Shown here one piece after another: positions 41,366 to 49,809 of a stretch of 64,000 bases of DNA. Positions within the stretch are counted from its first letter, which is position 1, and every line of letters begins with the position of its first letter. The position numbers and the translations under genes were made by a program. The stretch comes from Pseudomonas sp. B21-023. Its GTDB lineage: Bacteria; Pseudomonadota; Gammaproteobacteria; Pseudomonadales; Pseudomonadaceae. The notes under the pieces were generated by a model that did no database searches, was not told the DNA's origin, and worked only from the letters and a program-made list of their open reading frames with translations. The stretch is from contig NZ_CP087190.1 of assembly GCF_024749165.1 (NCBI RefSeq), positions 4,313,501 through 4,377,500 on the forward strand. Reading direction: 5' to 3'.

Positions 41366-42139
41366 TTAGCTCTGGCCGTGGGCGACGCACTCGCCGTGGC
41401 GCCACAGCCCCCATTGACCCGGCTCGTAGCGGTTCCAGGTCTCGTTCTCGGTCAAGGCCTCGGTGGCGATCACCGTGACCACGTCGTTGGGGGTGGTTTG
41501 CGTGTGGAAGTCGACGATCAGGTCGACATCCTTCAGCCGCGCCGCGCCGAACGGTGCGCGGCGGGTGATGTGCACCAGTTTGGTCGAGCAGAAGCAGAAC
41601 AGCCAGTCGCCGTCGCTGAGCAGGCAGTTGAACACGCCCTTGCCGCGGTACTCGGCGCAGGCTTCGACCAGCACCGGCAGCAACTGCTCGGCTTCCACCG
41701 GTTCGGGGAAGGCCTCGCGGATACGATTGAGCAAGTCGCAGAAGGCGGCCTCGCTGTCGGTATCGCCGATCGGTCGGTAGAACGTGCGCTGGCCGGCGAA
41801 GTCACCCAGCTGGCCGTTGTGCGCGAAGCACCAGTTGCGGCCCCACAGCTCGCGCACGAACGGGTGGGTGTTGGACAGGCAGACCTTGCCGACATTGGCC
41901 TGGCGGATATGGCCGATGACCACTTCGCTCTTGATCGGGTAGCGCTGCACCAGGTTGGCCACCTCGGACTCGCTGCTCGCCGCCGGGTCCTGGAACAGGC
42001 GCAGGCCGCGCCCCTCGTAGAAACCGATGCCCCAGCCATCGCGGTGCGGGCCGGTGCGCCCGCCGCGCTGCATCAGGCCGGTGAAGCTGAAGACGATATC
42101 GGTGGGGACATTGGCGCTCATGCCCAGCAGTTCGCACAT
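41366..42139 (-). CDS. Class II glutamine amidotransferase (YafJ-like)
   Basis: A 257-residue Ntn-hydrolase with the nucleophilic cysteine right after the initiator Met (MCELLGMSAN). The family blocks GLMQRGGRTGPHRDGWGIGFY, NTHPFVRELWGRNWCFAHNGQLGDF and GDTDSEAAFC follow. YafJ-like proteins have only the glutaminase domain, and the partner or acceptor is unknown. AGGAG precedes the ATG at 42139, and the catalytic Cys at position 2 fixes this start. It sits in the middle of a three-gene operon. Confidence 0.88.
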   Translation of the reverse strand: MCELLGMSANVPTDIVFSFTGLMQRGGRTGPHRDGWGIGFYEGRGLRLFQDPAASSESEVANLVQRYPIKSEVVIGHIRQANVGKVCLSNTHPFVRELWGRNWCFAHNGQLGDFAGQRTFYRPIGDTDSEAAFCDLLNRIREAFPEPVEAEQLLPVLVEACAEYRGKGVFNCLLSDGDWLFCFCSTKLVHITRRAPFGAARLKDVDLIVDFHTQTTPNDVVTVIATEALTENETWNRYEPGQWGLWRHGECVAHGQS

Positions 42140-42155
42140 GTTCGCGGCTCCTGGC

Positions 42156-42665
42156 TTACAGACGGGGTTCGACGCGGCCCTGCCCGGGGCCGGAGCGGCG
42201 CACGGGGGCCGGTGGCGGATCGTCGCGGTAGCGGTCGTGACGATTGGCGGCCAGGGAAGCGTCAGCCACGACCTCTTCCTCTTCCTTGGCCTGGCGCTGG
42301 GCGGCGGCCTCACGCTGGGCGCGGCGTTCGCGGGCACGCTTTTCCAGCGGCCAGCGGATCAGCACGAAGACAAAGTACAGGGCAAAGGCGATCATCCCGT
42401 ACATGGCAAGGTCCGAGGCTGCGCGCCAGGCGTTGTTGCCGACCTTGAAGGCGAGGTCCAGCGCGGTGATGGCGATGGCCGGGGCGAAGCTTTCCTTGAC
42501 CGGGTCGACGATGGTCGGGGCGAACAGCAGCACGGCGATGATCACCCGCAGCGGCTCGCGCAGCCAGCGCCACATCCAGCCGGTCAGCTTGAAACCCACC
42601 AGCAGGCAGCCCAGGGCGGCAACGGCGTACAGGCCCCAGGCCAGCGTATAGTCGTGTTCGGTCAT
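42156..42665 (-). CDS. Conserved membrane protein of unknown function
   Basis: A 169-residue protein with about four hydrophobic stretches in the first 105 residues (LAWGLYAVAALGCLLVGF, LREPLRVIIAVLLFAPTIV, LAMYGMIAFALYFVFVLI). The highly charged cytoplasmic-type tail is rich in R, E, A and Q (EKRARERRAQREAAAQRQAKEEEE). I recognise no named family. It is the first gene of a unit with the amidotransferase (16 bp) and DUF2937 genes. Confidence 0.7.
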   Translation of the reverse strand: MTEHDYTLAWGLYAVAALGCLLVGFKLTGWMWRWLREPLRVIIAVLLFAPTIVDPVKESFAPAIAITALDLAFKVGNNAWRAASDLAMYGMIAFALYFVFVLIRWPLEKRARERRAQREAAAQRQAKEEEEVVADASLAANRHDRYRDDPPPAPVRRSGPGQGRVEPRL

Positions 42666-42757
42666 GGTGTTGGTGCAAGCCAGGCAAAGAGACGCCTATG
42701 ATAAACACTTTTACCGGCGCAGGCTGCCCCCGCACCGCAAGGGACCTGCAGCGGCCC

Positions 42758-42825
42758 TTCGCGGGGCAAGCCCGCTCCCACGTTCAGACCTCGATCAGGC
42801 GTGGGAGCGGGCTTGCCCCGCGATG
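42758..42825. repeat. Inverted pair of consensus REP elements
   Basis: CGCGGGGCAAGCCCGCTCCC and the inverted GTGGGAGCGGGCTTGCCCCG are about 20 bp apart. They lie between the divergent membrane-protein and S9-peptidase genes, 26 bp before the peptidase start. Confidence 0.9.
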
Positions 42826-42850
42826 GGGTCCACAATCGATGAGATCACCC

Positions 42851-44893
42851 ATGCCCCTGACCCTTCCCGCCCCTATCGCCCGTCAAGCCGACGGCAACGA
42901 CCCCTACGCCTGGCTGCAGGACCGCGACACGCCCGAGGTGCTGGCCTACCTGGCCGAGGAAAACGCCTACCAGGAAGCCTGCCTGGCCGGCCAGGCGCCG
43001 CTGCGCGAGCAACTGTTCGAAGAGATCAAGAGCCGCATCCTCGAGACCGACCTGTCGCTGCCCTCGCCCTGGGGCCCGTACCTCTACTACACCCGCACCA
43101 CCGCCGGCGACGAGTACCCGCGCCACTACCGCTGCCCGCGCCCGGCTGACGACAGCAATACGGTGGATGAAAGCCGCGAGGAACTGCTGCTCGACCCCAA
43201 TGCGCTGGCGAACGGCGGTTTCCTCTCCCTCGGCGCCTTCAGCATCAGCCCCGACCACCGGCTGCTGGCCTACAGCCTGGATACCAGCGGCGACGAGGTC
43301 TACACCCTGTACGTCAAGGACCTGGCCAGCGGCGCGCTGAGCGCCCTGCCCTTCGACGACTGCGACGGCAGCATGACCTGGGCCAACGACAGCCAGACGC
43401 TGTTCTTTGCCGAGCTCGACGACACCCACCGCCCCTGGCGCCTGCGTCGCCACACCCTGGGCGAGGCCGCGGCCACCACCGTATTCGAAGAGCCCGACGG
43501 ACGTTTCTTCCTGCACTGCTACCGCGCCAGCTCCGAACGCCAACTGGTGCTGCTGCTCAACAGCAAGACCACCAGCGAAGCCTGGGTGCTCGATGCGGCC
43601 ACGCCGCATGCCGACTTCACCTGCCTGGCGCCACGGGTCGAAGGCCATGAATACTTCCCCGACCATGGCCAGCTCGACGGTCAATGGCGCTGGTTCATCC
43701 GCAGCAACCAGGACGGTATCAACTTCGCCCTGTTCCATGCGCCGGCAGACAGCGTGCCGGCCCGTGCGCAATGGCAGGTGCTGGTGCCACACCGCGACGA
43801 CATCATGCTCGAAGGCGTCAGCCTCAATGCCTCGGCGCTGTCCCTGAGCCTGCGCGAAGGCGGCCTGCCGATCATCGAAGTGCGCCCGCAAGGCCTGCCG
43901 GCCTACCGCGTCGAACTGCCGGATGCCGCCTACAGCCTCTACGTGCAGGACAGCCTGGAATTCGCCAGCTCGCGCATCCGCCTGCGCTACGAAGCCCTCA
44001 ACCGCCCGGCCCAGGTGCGTCAACTGGAGCTGGCCACAGGCATCCAGCAGGTGCTCAAGCAGACCCCGGTGCTCGGCGCGTTCGACGCCGACGACTACGT
44101 CAGCCAGCGCCTGTGGGCGGTAGCCAAGGATGGCACGCAGGTACCGATCAGCCTGGTGCGTCGCCGCGCCGACGAAGGCAAGACAGTGCCCCTCTATCTT
44201 TACGGCTATGGTGCCTACGGCGAGAGCCTCGATCCGTGGTTCTCCCATGCCCGCCTAAGCCTGCTGGAGCGTGGCGTGGCCTTCGCCATCGCCCATGTGC
44301 GCGGTGGCGGCGAGCTGGGTGAAGCCTGGTACCGGGCCGGCAAGCAGGAACACAAGCACAACAGCTTCGACGATTTCATCGCCTGCGCCGAACACCTGAT
44401 CGCTGAAGGCGTGACCCGCCGTGAATGCCTGGCCATCAGTGGCGGCAGTGCCGGCGGCCTGCTCATGGGCGCAGTGCTCAACCTGCGCCCCGAACTGTTC
44501 CGCTGCGCCATCGCCGAAGTGCCGTTCGTCGATGTGCTCAACACCATGCTCGACCCCGAGCTGCCGCTGACCGTTACCGAGTACGACGAATGGGGCAACC
44601 CCGAGGAGCCGGAGGTATATGCGCGGATCAAGGCCTACGCGCCGTACGAGAACGTCAAGGCCCAGGCGTACCCGGCCATGCTGGTGATCGCCGGCTACAA
44701 CGACAGCCGTGTGCAGTACTGGGAGGCGGCCAAGTGGGTGGCGCGCCTGCGCACGCGCAAGACCGACGCCAACCTGCTGCTGCTCAAGACCGAGATGGGC
44801 GCCGGCCACGGCGGCATGAGCGGCCGCTACCAGGGGCTGCGCGACGTGGCATTGGAGTATGCGTTCGTCTTCAATGAGCTGGGCGTGGCGTAA
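42851..44893 (+). CDS. S9-family serine peptidase (oligopeptidase B / prolyl oligopeptidase-like)
   Basis: A 680-residue protein with an N-terminal seven-bladed propeller and a C-terminal alpha/beta hydrolase. The catalytic triad is intact: S533 in ISGGSAGG, D618 in GYNDSRVQYWE and H653 in GAGHGG. Other family marks are LYGYGAYG and HVRGGGELG. Propeller peptidases cleave short peptides; the S9A group includes PtrB, which prefers basic residues. No signal peptide, so cytoplasmic. The ATG at 42851 is used, and an ATG four codons upstream (42839) is equally possible. The gene is monocistronic and follows a REP pair. Confidence 0.88.
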   Translation: MPLTLPAPIARQADGNDPYAWLQDRDTPEVLAYLAEENAYQEACLAGQAPLREQLFEEIKSRILETDLSLPSPWGPYLYYTRTTAGDEYPRHYRCPRPADDSNTVDESREELLLDPNALANGGFLSLGAFSISPDHRLLAYSLDTSGDEVYTLYVKDLASGALSALPFDDCDGSMTWANDSQTLFFAELDDTHRPWRLRRHTLGEAAATTVFEEPDGRFFLHCYRASSERQLVLLLNSKTTSEAWVLDAATPHADFTCLAPRVEGHEYFPDHGQLDGQWRWFIRSNQDGINFALFHAPADSVPARAQWQVLVPHRDDIMLEGVSLNASALSLSLREGGLPIIEVRPQGLPAYRVELPDAAYSLYVQDSLEFASSRIRLRYEALNRPAQVRQLELATGIQQVLKQTPVLGAFDADDYVSQRLWAVAKDGTQVPISLVRRRADEGKTVPLYLYGYGAYGESLDPWFSHARLSLLERGVAFAIAHVRGGGELGEAWYRAGKQEHKHNSFDDFIACAEHLIAEGVTRRECLAISGGSAGGLLMGAVLNLRPELFRCAIAEVPFVDVLNTMLDPELPLTVTEYDEWGNPEEPEVYARIKAYAPYENVKAQAYPAMLVIAGYNDSRVQYWEAAKWVARLRTRKTDANLLLLKTEMGAGHGGMSGRYQGLRDVALEYAFVFNELGVA

Positions 44894-44978
44894 AACGCGA
44901 TTTTCGTTGTCTCACAAGCGCCACGGCCACTGATTGTGCGACCGCGGCGCTTTCCAGACATTCGAAGAAGAACAACAC

Positions 44979-45452
44979 ATGCCCGACACCCAGCACCTGA
45001 ACGCCGAAATCCGCGACATGCTCATGGACTGCGGCCTGTTCGACACCCTGCAACCCAGCGATTTCGTCACCGCCGCCGGCTATTTCAGCCTCACCGCCGT
45101 CAGCGAAGGCCAGACCCTGTTCAGCGAAGGCGACGCCGGTACCTTCATGTGTATCCTCCACCGTGGCGTGGTCTCGGTGCGCAAGACCGACGGCAACGGG
45201 GCCGAGGTGGAAATCGCTACCCTGCGCAAGGGCCGAGCCTTCGGCGAGATGGCCGTGCTCGACGGCGAGCGCCGCTCGGCCACCTGCGTGGCCGCCAGCG
45301 ACTGCCAGTTGCTGACCCTGGGCAAGGACTCGCTGGAGAAGATGCTCGCCGACGCGCCGCGCATTGCCGCCCGGATCATTCGCGCCCTGGCCGTGGCGCT
45401 TTCACGGCGCTTGCGGATGCAGGATGGCCAGCGCCTGGCACAGCAGGTCTAA
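44979..45452 (+). CDS. Stand-alone cyclic nucleotide-binding domain protein
   Basis: A 157-residue protein that consists almost entirely of a cNMP-binding beta-barrel. The phosphate-binding cassette FGEMAVLDGERRSATC keeps the Glu and Arg that contact the cyclic nucleotide. No DNA-binding or enzymatic domain is attached, so it may bind cAMP or cyclic di-GMP and act through a partner. Its stop overlaps that of the convergent proline-rich gene by 4 bp. Confidence 0.85.
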   Translation: MPDTQHLNAEIRDMLMDCGLFDTLQPSDFVTAAGYFSLTAVSEGQTLFSEGDAGTFMCILHRGVVSVRKTDGNGAEVEIATLRKGRAFGEMAVLDGERRSATCVAASDCQLLTLGKDSLEKMLADAPRIAARIIRALAVALSRRLRMQDGQRLAQQV

Positions 45453-45724
45453 TCGCGCTTGGGCGGCGGTTTTGGCGGATCCTGGTTCAACCCCGGCAAC
45501 GGTTGGTCCTTCGGCGGCCCCGGCACCGGCATGGGCGGCAGCAGCGGCGCGCCGGGCCGGTTGGCGCCGGCCTTGGGCGGCGTGCTCGGGGTGATCTGCG
45601 GGTAGGGTGTCGGCGTCGGCGTCCCCGGTGCCCCCGGGGCGGTCGTGAGCGGCCGCTGCTGACCTGCAGCGTCGGCCAACGGCACTGCGCCAAGCAACAA
45701 TGCGGCGAGGATCGCATGCAACAT
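45449..45724 (-). CDS. Small exported proline-rich protein
   Basis: A 91-residue protein: a signal peptide (MLHAILAALLLGAVPLADAA) and a mature part made of P, G, T and A repeats (PGTPTPTPYP, TPPKAGANRPGAPLLPPMPVPGPPKDQP) and ending in PPKPPPKRD. It has an excellent ribosome binding site, CAGGAGG, seven bases before the ATG, which argues for a real gene. The product is probably a periplasmic or surface, intrinsically disordered protein. Function unknown. It lies opposite the cNMP gene, with overlapping stop codons. Confidence 0.7.
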   Translation of the reverse strand: MLHAILAALLLGAVPLADAAGQQRPLTTAPGAPGTPTPTPYPQITPSTPPKAGANRPGAPLLPPMPVPGPPKDQPLPGLNQDPPKPPPKRD

Positions 45725-45856
45725 CTGCAGCCTCCTGTCAGAAACCTTCCTACAGGCTATGCCCAACGGCGCATTTTTGCCTGTCCGCCCGCCCGACTGG
45801 CGCGCTAGACTCAAGAACATAACCGTCATTGCCCTGATTAGAAGAAAGGTAACACC

Positions 45857-46222
45857 ATGAGTTCCACCTCCGACGCCACCGCCCGCCTCGACCGTATCCT
45901 CGCCGACGCCAAGCGCGACAAGGAAATGGGCTATCGCGACAAGGCCCTGAAGATGTACCCCCACGTCTGTGGTCGCTGCACCCGCGAGTTCTCCGGCAAA
46001 CGCCTGTCGGAACTGACCGTGCATCACCGCGACCATAACCACGACAACAACCCCCAGGACGGCTCCAACTGGGAGCTGCTGTGCCTGTACTGCCACGACA
46101 ACGAGCACGCCCGCTACACCGATCAACAGTACTTCAGCGAAGGTTCGCTGAGCACGCCGAAAGTCGCCGTGGCCACCCACAACCCGTTTGCCGGCCTGGC
46201 CGCGCTGATGAAGAAGGACTGA
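45857..46222 (+). CDS. yajD: YajD-family HNH nuclease
   Basis: A 121-residue HNH endonuclease-like protein. The first zinc knuckle is CGRC (residues 38-41), the catalytic core is LTVHHRDHNHDNNPQDGSNWELL, and the second knuckle is CLYCHDNEH. YajD proteins are widespread in proteobacteria with unproven nuclease activity. The start has GAAAGG upstream. It is followed by an RNA methyltransferase gene on the same strand after 73 bp. Confidence 0.88.
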   Translation: MSSTSDATARLDRILADAKRDKEMGYRDKALKMYPHVCGRCTREFSGKRLSELTVHHRDHNHDNNPQDGSNWELLCLYCHDNEHARYTDQQYFSEGSLSTPKVAVATHNPFAGLAALMKKD

Positions 46223-46295
46223 CCGTCGATTCCCGCCCCGCCGTGTCGGCGAGCCCGTATAATCGCGTTCTTTTTTTTGCGAAGGGCCCCGACAC

Positions 46296-46766
46296 GTGGC
46301 GAACAAACGGTACAGCTGCATCGGCCTGTTCAACCCCAAATCCGCCGAAAACGTCGGTTCGGTCATGCGCGCGGCCGGCTGCTATGGGGTCAATTCGGTG
46401 TTCTACACCGGCAAGCGCTATGAGCGCGCCCGGGATTTCGTCACCGATACCAAGCGCGTGCACTACGACATCCCGCTGATCGGCATCGACGACCTGCAGC
46501 GCATCATCCCCCTGGGCTGTACGCCGGTGGCGGTGGAACTGGTGGACGGTGCGCGTCCCCTGCCCGAATACACCCACCCGGACCGGGCGATCTACATCTT
46601 CGGACCAGAGGATGGCTCGCTGAGCGAAGACGTGCGCGGTTGGTGCGAAGAGACCATCTACATTCCGACCCAGGGCTGCATGAACCTGGCGGCGACGGTG
46701 AATGTGGTGCTGTATGACCGCATGGCCAAGGGGTTGAATACGCGGTCGGGGCCCAAGTTCAAATAA
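46296..46766 (+). CDS. SPOUT-family (TrmH/SpoU) RNA 2'-O-methyltransferase
   Basis: A 156-residue methyltransferase with the three SpoU motifs: N-terminal NPKSAENVGSVMRAAGCYG, the middle IFGPEDGSLS, and C-terminal IPTQGCMNLAATVNVVLYD, which forms the trefoil knot that holds S-adenosylmethionine. Members of this size modify tRNA wobble positions (TrmL) or other RNA; the target is not certain. The GTG at 46296 is preceded by GAAGGG. Confidence 0.85.
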   Translation: MANKRYSCIGLFNPKSAENVGSVMRAAGCYGVNSVFYTGKRYERARDFVTDTKRVHYDIPLIGIDDLQRIIPLGCTPVAVELVDGARPLPEYTHPDRAIYIFGPEDGSLSEDVRGWCEETIYIPTQGCMNLAATVNVVLYDRMAKGLNTRSGPKFK

Positions 46767-46864
46767 GTCGATCCGGATTTGTAGCAAACGCCTGGGTAAT
46801 TTCACTGAACGCAGCCATTGCACATGGAGTCTGCTGGTTATCAACGACCAGAGGAGACTGCCCG

Positions 46865-47182
46865 ATGCTCGATTTCCATTCGCCCCACCACGAACACAAC
46901 GTCCATGGCCTGGAGCGCGCCAGCTCCCTGGCTGGGGGCGCGTTGATGATCAGCAAGGGGCTGCGCCACGGTGGCCTGCTGGGGATGTTGCAGGTTGCTG
47001 TCGGCGGCCTGGCGCTGGCACGTGGCGTGAGCGGCCATTGTTCGACCAAGGCGTGGTGGCTGCGGCATCGCGCCGAGTACCTGCGCCTGCATCGCGATAT
47101 AGAACGAGGGGCTGCCGAGCTCAAGGCGCTGAAGGCCAGCGCCGAGGCGGCAACCCGCACCGCGACGGTGACCGGCGGTTGA
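46865..47182 (+). CDS. DUF2892-like small membrane protein
   Basis: A 105-residue protein with an N-terminal histidine-rich part (SPHHEHNVHGLER), two closely spaced hydrophobic segments (SLAGGALMISKGLRHGG and LLGMLQVAVGGLALARG) and GVSGHCSTKAWW, the DUF2892 type signature (RGxxGxC). A helical, charged tail follows (EYLRLHRDIERGAAELKALKASAEA). GAGGAG lies just upstream. Function unknown. The REP element directly after the stop marks the end of the transcript. Confidence 0.75.
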   Translation: MLDFHSPHHEHNVHGLERASSLAGGALMISKGLRHGGLLGMLQVAVGGLALARGVSGHCSTKAWWLRHRAEYLRLHRDIERGAAELKALKASAEAATRTATVTGG

Positions 47183-47186
47183 AAGC

Positions 47187-47263
47187 ATCGCGGGGCAAGC
47201 CCGCTCCCACGAGCCGGCGTTCAAAATGATGTCCGGGGTCGTGGCAACGGGCTTGCCCGCGAC
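47187..47263. repeat. REP pair with one degenerate member
   Basis: ATCGCGGGGCAAGCCCGCTC (47187-47210) and a shortened inverted copy GTGGCAACGGGCTTGCCCGC (47241-47260), between convergent genes. Confidence 0.8.
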
Positions 47264-47274
47264 AAATCCTGCGC

Positions 47275-48483
47275 CTAGCGCAGTACCTTGCTTTGCAATA
47301 CTTCAGACTGCCGCCCCAGGACGTTCTCGCTGATCTGCACGAACTCTTCGGTGCTGACGCTCGACAGGCGCATCAGGGCCCGGGCGACATCGTCCAGCGA
47401 GCGCTTGTCGTGGTTGTGCAGGCGGATCTCGCGATCCAGCGCCTGCAACAGCAGCACGCCGCGGGCCACCTGGGCCGGGCTGGCCTTGGCACCCTTGAGA
47501 TGATTCACTTTGTCGCCTAGCTTGTGCAAGCGCGCCTGCAATGCCTCGTAACGGTCGTCGCTCATGCCACCAGCACGCCGCAGCAGCTCGCTAGCGTAAT
47601 AGTCGGCCAGGCTCTCGCCGAGCCAGTCGCTGCCATCGCGGTCGTTGATCTGGGCGAACAATTGCACAAGTTCGCGCAACAGCGGGCTGTTGCCGTTCTC
47701 GCTGATCAGCGGCCGGCCACTGTGCAAGTACAAGGAATTGTTGGCTGGCAGCACGCCACGCCACATCTCGTCGCGGGCACCGACCAGCAGCAACTTGGGC
47801 GGGTTGCGTGGAAACACCGCCTGCAACTGGGGCCAGACGAAGGTCAACAGGGTCAAGGTGTCCATGCGGCGCATGCCCTGCCCTTGCGGCGCGGCGACGG
47901 TCACTTCGGTGTCGCCAAGGCGCGCACGGCGGCTGCCCAGGCTGCCGGCGAGCACCCAACCGGTGGGGCGGTCGAACAGGCGCGACACGTCATCGATTCG
48001 GAATTTCTGCCGACCGATGCGCGGCCAGGCGGTCTCGACACTCTTCCAGCCGGCCGGCAGGTCGAAGGTCAGACGCGACACCAGCTCGGTGCCGTCCTGC
48101 TGGTCGAGGCGCGCCGGCGGCACCAACTGATCGCCACGGAACAGCGCCCAGTGCGCGGTCATGCGGGTTTCATGCACACCCCCCTTCGGTTGCTGGTCGA
48201 GCAGCACGCGGTAACTGAGGCTGGTCTTGCCTGACGCCGGGTGCCAGACACCGCGCCCGTTCTGCAACTGCCACTGGCCATCAGCGAGAAAGTCGCTGTA
48301 GACACCAGCCTTGCCCAGGTCGAAGTCCAGGCTGCGCACCACGCTGCCGTCGGCAAGTGTCAGGCGCACCTCGGCCTGGCCGCTCTGCGGCAACAGGCGG
48401 ACCTGATAATCCAGATCGACTTTCCTGGCCAGCGCCTGAGTGCTGAGCAGCAGGCCAAGCGCCATCAACAGCGGGCGACGCAT
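47275..48483 (-). CDS. Exported M1/M61 peptidase-like protein lacking the zinc motif
   Basis: A 402-residue protein with a signal peptide (MRRPLLMALGLLLSTQALA). The N-terminal part is beta-rich (about residues 20-190), and the C-terminal part is helical. The layout resembles gluzincin aminopeptidases: LLRELVQLFAQINDRDGSDWLGESLADYYASELL matches the region HExxH...WLxEGxAxYY, but HExxH is replaced by RELVQ while the downstream Glu-containing segment is retained. It is therefore probably a non-catalytic relative. AAGGAG precedes the ATG at 48483. Its start is 27 bp downstream of the YcgN-like gene, so the two may be cotranscribed. Confidence 0.7.
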   Translation of the reverse strand: MRRPLLMALGLLLSTQALARKVDLDYQVRLLPQSGQAEVRLTLADGSVVRSLDFDLGKAGVYSDFLADGQWQLQNGRGVWHPASGKTSLSYRVLLDQQPKGGVHETRMTAHWALFRGDQLVPPARLDQQDGTELVSRLTFDLPAGWKSVETAWPRIGRQKFRIDDVSRLFDRPTGWVLAGSLGSRRARLGDTEVTVAAPQGQGMRRMDTLTLLTFVWPQLQAVFPRNPPKLLLVGARDEMWRGVLPANNSLYLHSGRPLISENGNSPLLRELVQLFAQINDRDGSDWLGESLADYYASELLRRAGGMSDDRYEALQARLHKLGDKVNHLKGAKASPAQVARGVLLLQALDREIRLHNHDKRSLDDVARALMRLSSVSTEEFVQISENVLGRQSEVLQSKVLR

Positions 48484-48509
48484 AACGAAACTCCTTGTAG
48501 CCGCGCGGC

Positions 48510-48959
48510 TCAACCCGCGCGAAAAATCAGGTGGTCTTCCCAGTCGTCTTCATCCACATCGTTCTCGCTGAGCATCCGTCCAGACCGGGAAATGCGTTGC
48601 TCATGCACTTGTCCGCGATCACCGCAGACCAAGTGGTGCCACGACGGCAAGTCCTGGCCTTCACTGACCAGGCGATAACCGCAGGTAGGCGGCAGCCACT
48701 TGAACTGGTCGGCCTTGCCCGGAGTCAGCTGGATGCAATCGGGCACGTAGCGGAAGCGATTGGGGTAGTCGCTGCACTGGCAGGTCTGCAGGTCGAGCAA
48801 CTTGCAGGCGATGCTCGTGTAGTAGACGCTGTTGTCCTCTTCGTCCTCGAGCTTCTGCAGGCAGCACAGGCCGCAGCCATCGCAGAGCGACTCCCACTCC
48901 TGCGCATCGAGCTGGTCGAGGGTCTTGCGCCGCCAGAAGGGCGCGGTATCGGCGATCAT
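48510..48959 (-). CDS. YcgN/UPF0260-family cysteine-cluster protein
   Basis: A 149-residue protein with eight cysteines. The CDGCGLCC cluster is at 27-34, then ACKLLDLQTCQCSDYPNR, then PDC, and further downstream TCGYRL and VCGDRG. This matches the YcgN family (zinc- or iron-sulfur-binding cysteine cluster, UPF0260), function unknown. The ATG at 48959 fits the family start MIADTAPFW; a longer frame from 48986 adds nine residues. Confidence 0.85.
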   Translation of the reverse strand: MIADTAPFWRRKTLDQLDAQEWESLCDGCGLCCLQKLEDEEDNSVYYTSIACKLLDLQTCQCSDYPNRFRYVPDCIQLTPGKADQFKWLPPTCGYRLVSEGQDLPSWHHLVCGDRGQVHEQRISRSGRMLSENDVDEDDWEDHLIFRAG

Positions 48960-49104
48960 CACACGTGTTCCTGCAGTCAACGTCAATCCGCGGCGCGCGG
49001 CGGCGCCAGTCTAGAGGCAGTCCGGCGGCAACGCCAGACCGCTTGTCAGTGCTCGCCGGACGCAGTAGCGTGCGGTCTTTGTCCCAGCCCTTGCAGGAGC
49101 AGCC

Positions 49105-49698
49105 ATGAGCGCCACCCCACGTATCGCCGACTACGCCATCAACGAGCAGTTCATCAATCGCTGGTCGCCCCGCGCCTTCACCAATGAGCCGATCAGTCAG
49201 GAAACCCTGCTGAGCTTCCTGGAAGCCGCGCGCTGGGCGCCGTCGGCCTACAATTCGCAGCCATGGCGTTTCCTCTATGCCCGTCGCGACACGCCGAGCT
49301 GGTCGCGCTACCTGGACATCCTCAACGAGTTCAACCGCAGCTGGGCGCAGCATGCCTCGGCGCTGGTGCTGATCATCTCCAAGACCACCTTCGCCGCCCC
49401 TGGCTCCGATGAAGAGAAACCGGCCCTGTGGCACACCTTCGACACCGGCTCGGCCTGGGGCCATCTGGCGTTGCAGGCCAGCATCAGCGGCTGGCACACC
49501 CACGGCATGGCCGGCTTCGATCAGGACCTGGCCCGGCGCGAGCTGAAGATCCCCGAGGGCTACGCGCTGCACGCCATGGTGGCAATCGGCAAGCTGGGCG
49601 ACAAGGCGACCCTGGCCGAAGGCCTGCAGGCCCGTGAAGTGCCGAGCCCACGCCGGCCGTTGAGCGAGCTGGCGGCCGAAGGCGACTTCAGCCTGTAA
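49105..49698 (+). CDS. Nitroreductase-family flavoprotein
   Basis: A 197-residue FMN-dependent nitroreductase. RWSPRAFTNEPIS and LLSFLEAARWAPSAYNSQPWRFLYA contain the FMN-phosphate-binding SxxN/Q stretch, DTGSAWGHLALQASISGWHTHGMAGFD follows, and PRRPLSE is the usual end. Such enzymes reduce nitro or quinone compounds with NAD(P)H in the cytoplasm. CAGGAG lies upstream. Monocistronic, followed by a REP pair. Confidence 0.88.
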   Translation: MSATPRIADYAINEQFINRWSPRAFTNEPISQETLLSFLEAARWAPSAYNSQPWRFLYARRDTPSWSRYLDILNEFNRSWAQHASALVLIISKTTFAAPGSDEEKPALWHTFDTGSAWGHLALQASISGWHTHGMAGFDQDLARRELKIPEGYALHAMVAIGKLGDKATLAEGLQAREVPSPRRPLSELAAEGDFSL

Positions 49699-49715
49699 GC
49701 CTTCCATCGATAGCA

Positions 49716-49794
49716 CCGGCCCATCGCCGGCAAGCCGGCTCCCACAAGGTTGCGCGGCCTCCTGTGGGAGCCGGCTTGCCGGCGATGGGCCGGA
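49716..49794. repeat. Inverted pair of REP elements
   Basis: CCGGCCCATCGCCGGCAAGC and its inverted copy GCTTGCCGGCGATGGGCCGG, about 20 bp apart, between convergent nitroreductase and dehydrogenase genes. This is the CCGGC-type core. Confidence 0.92.
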
Positions 49795-49809
49795 ACGGCC
49801 GGACTACGA

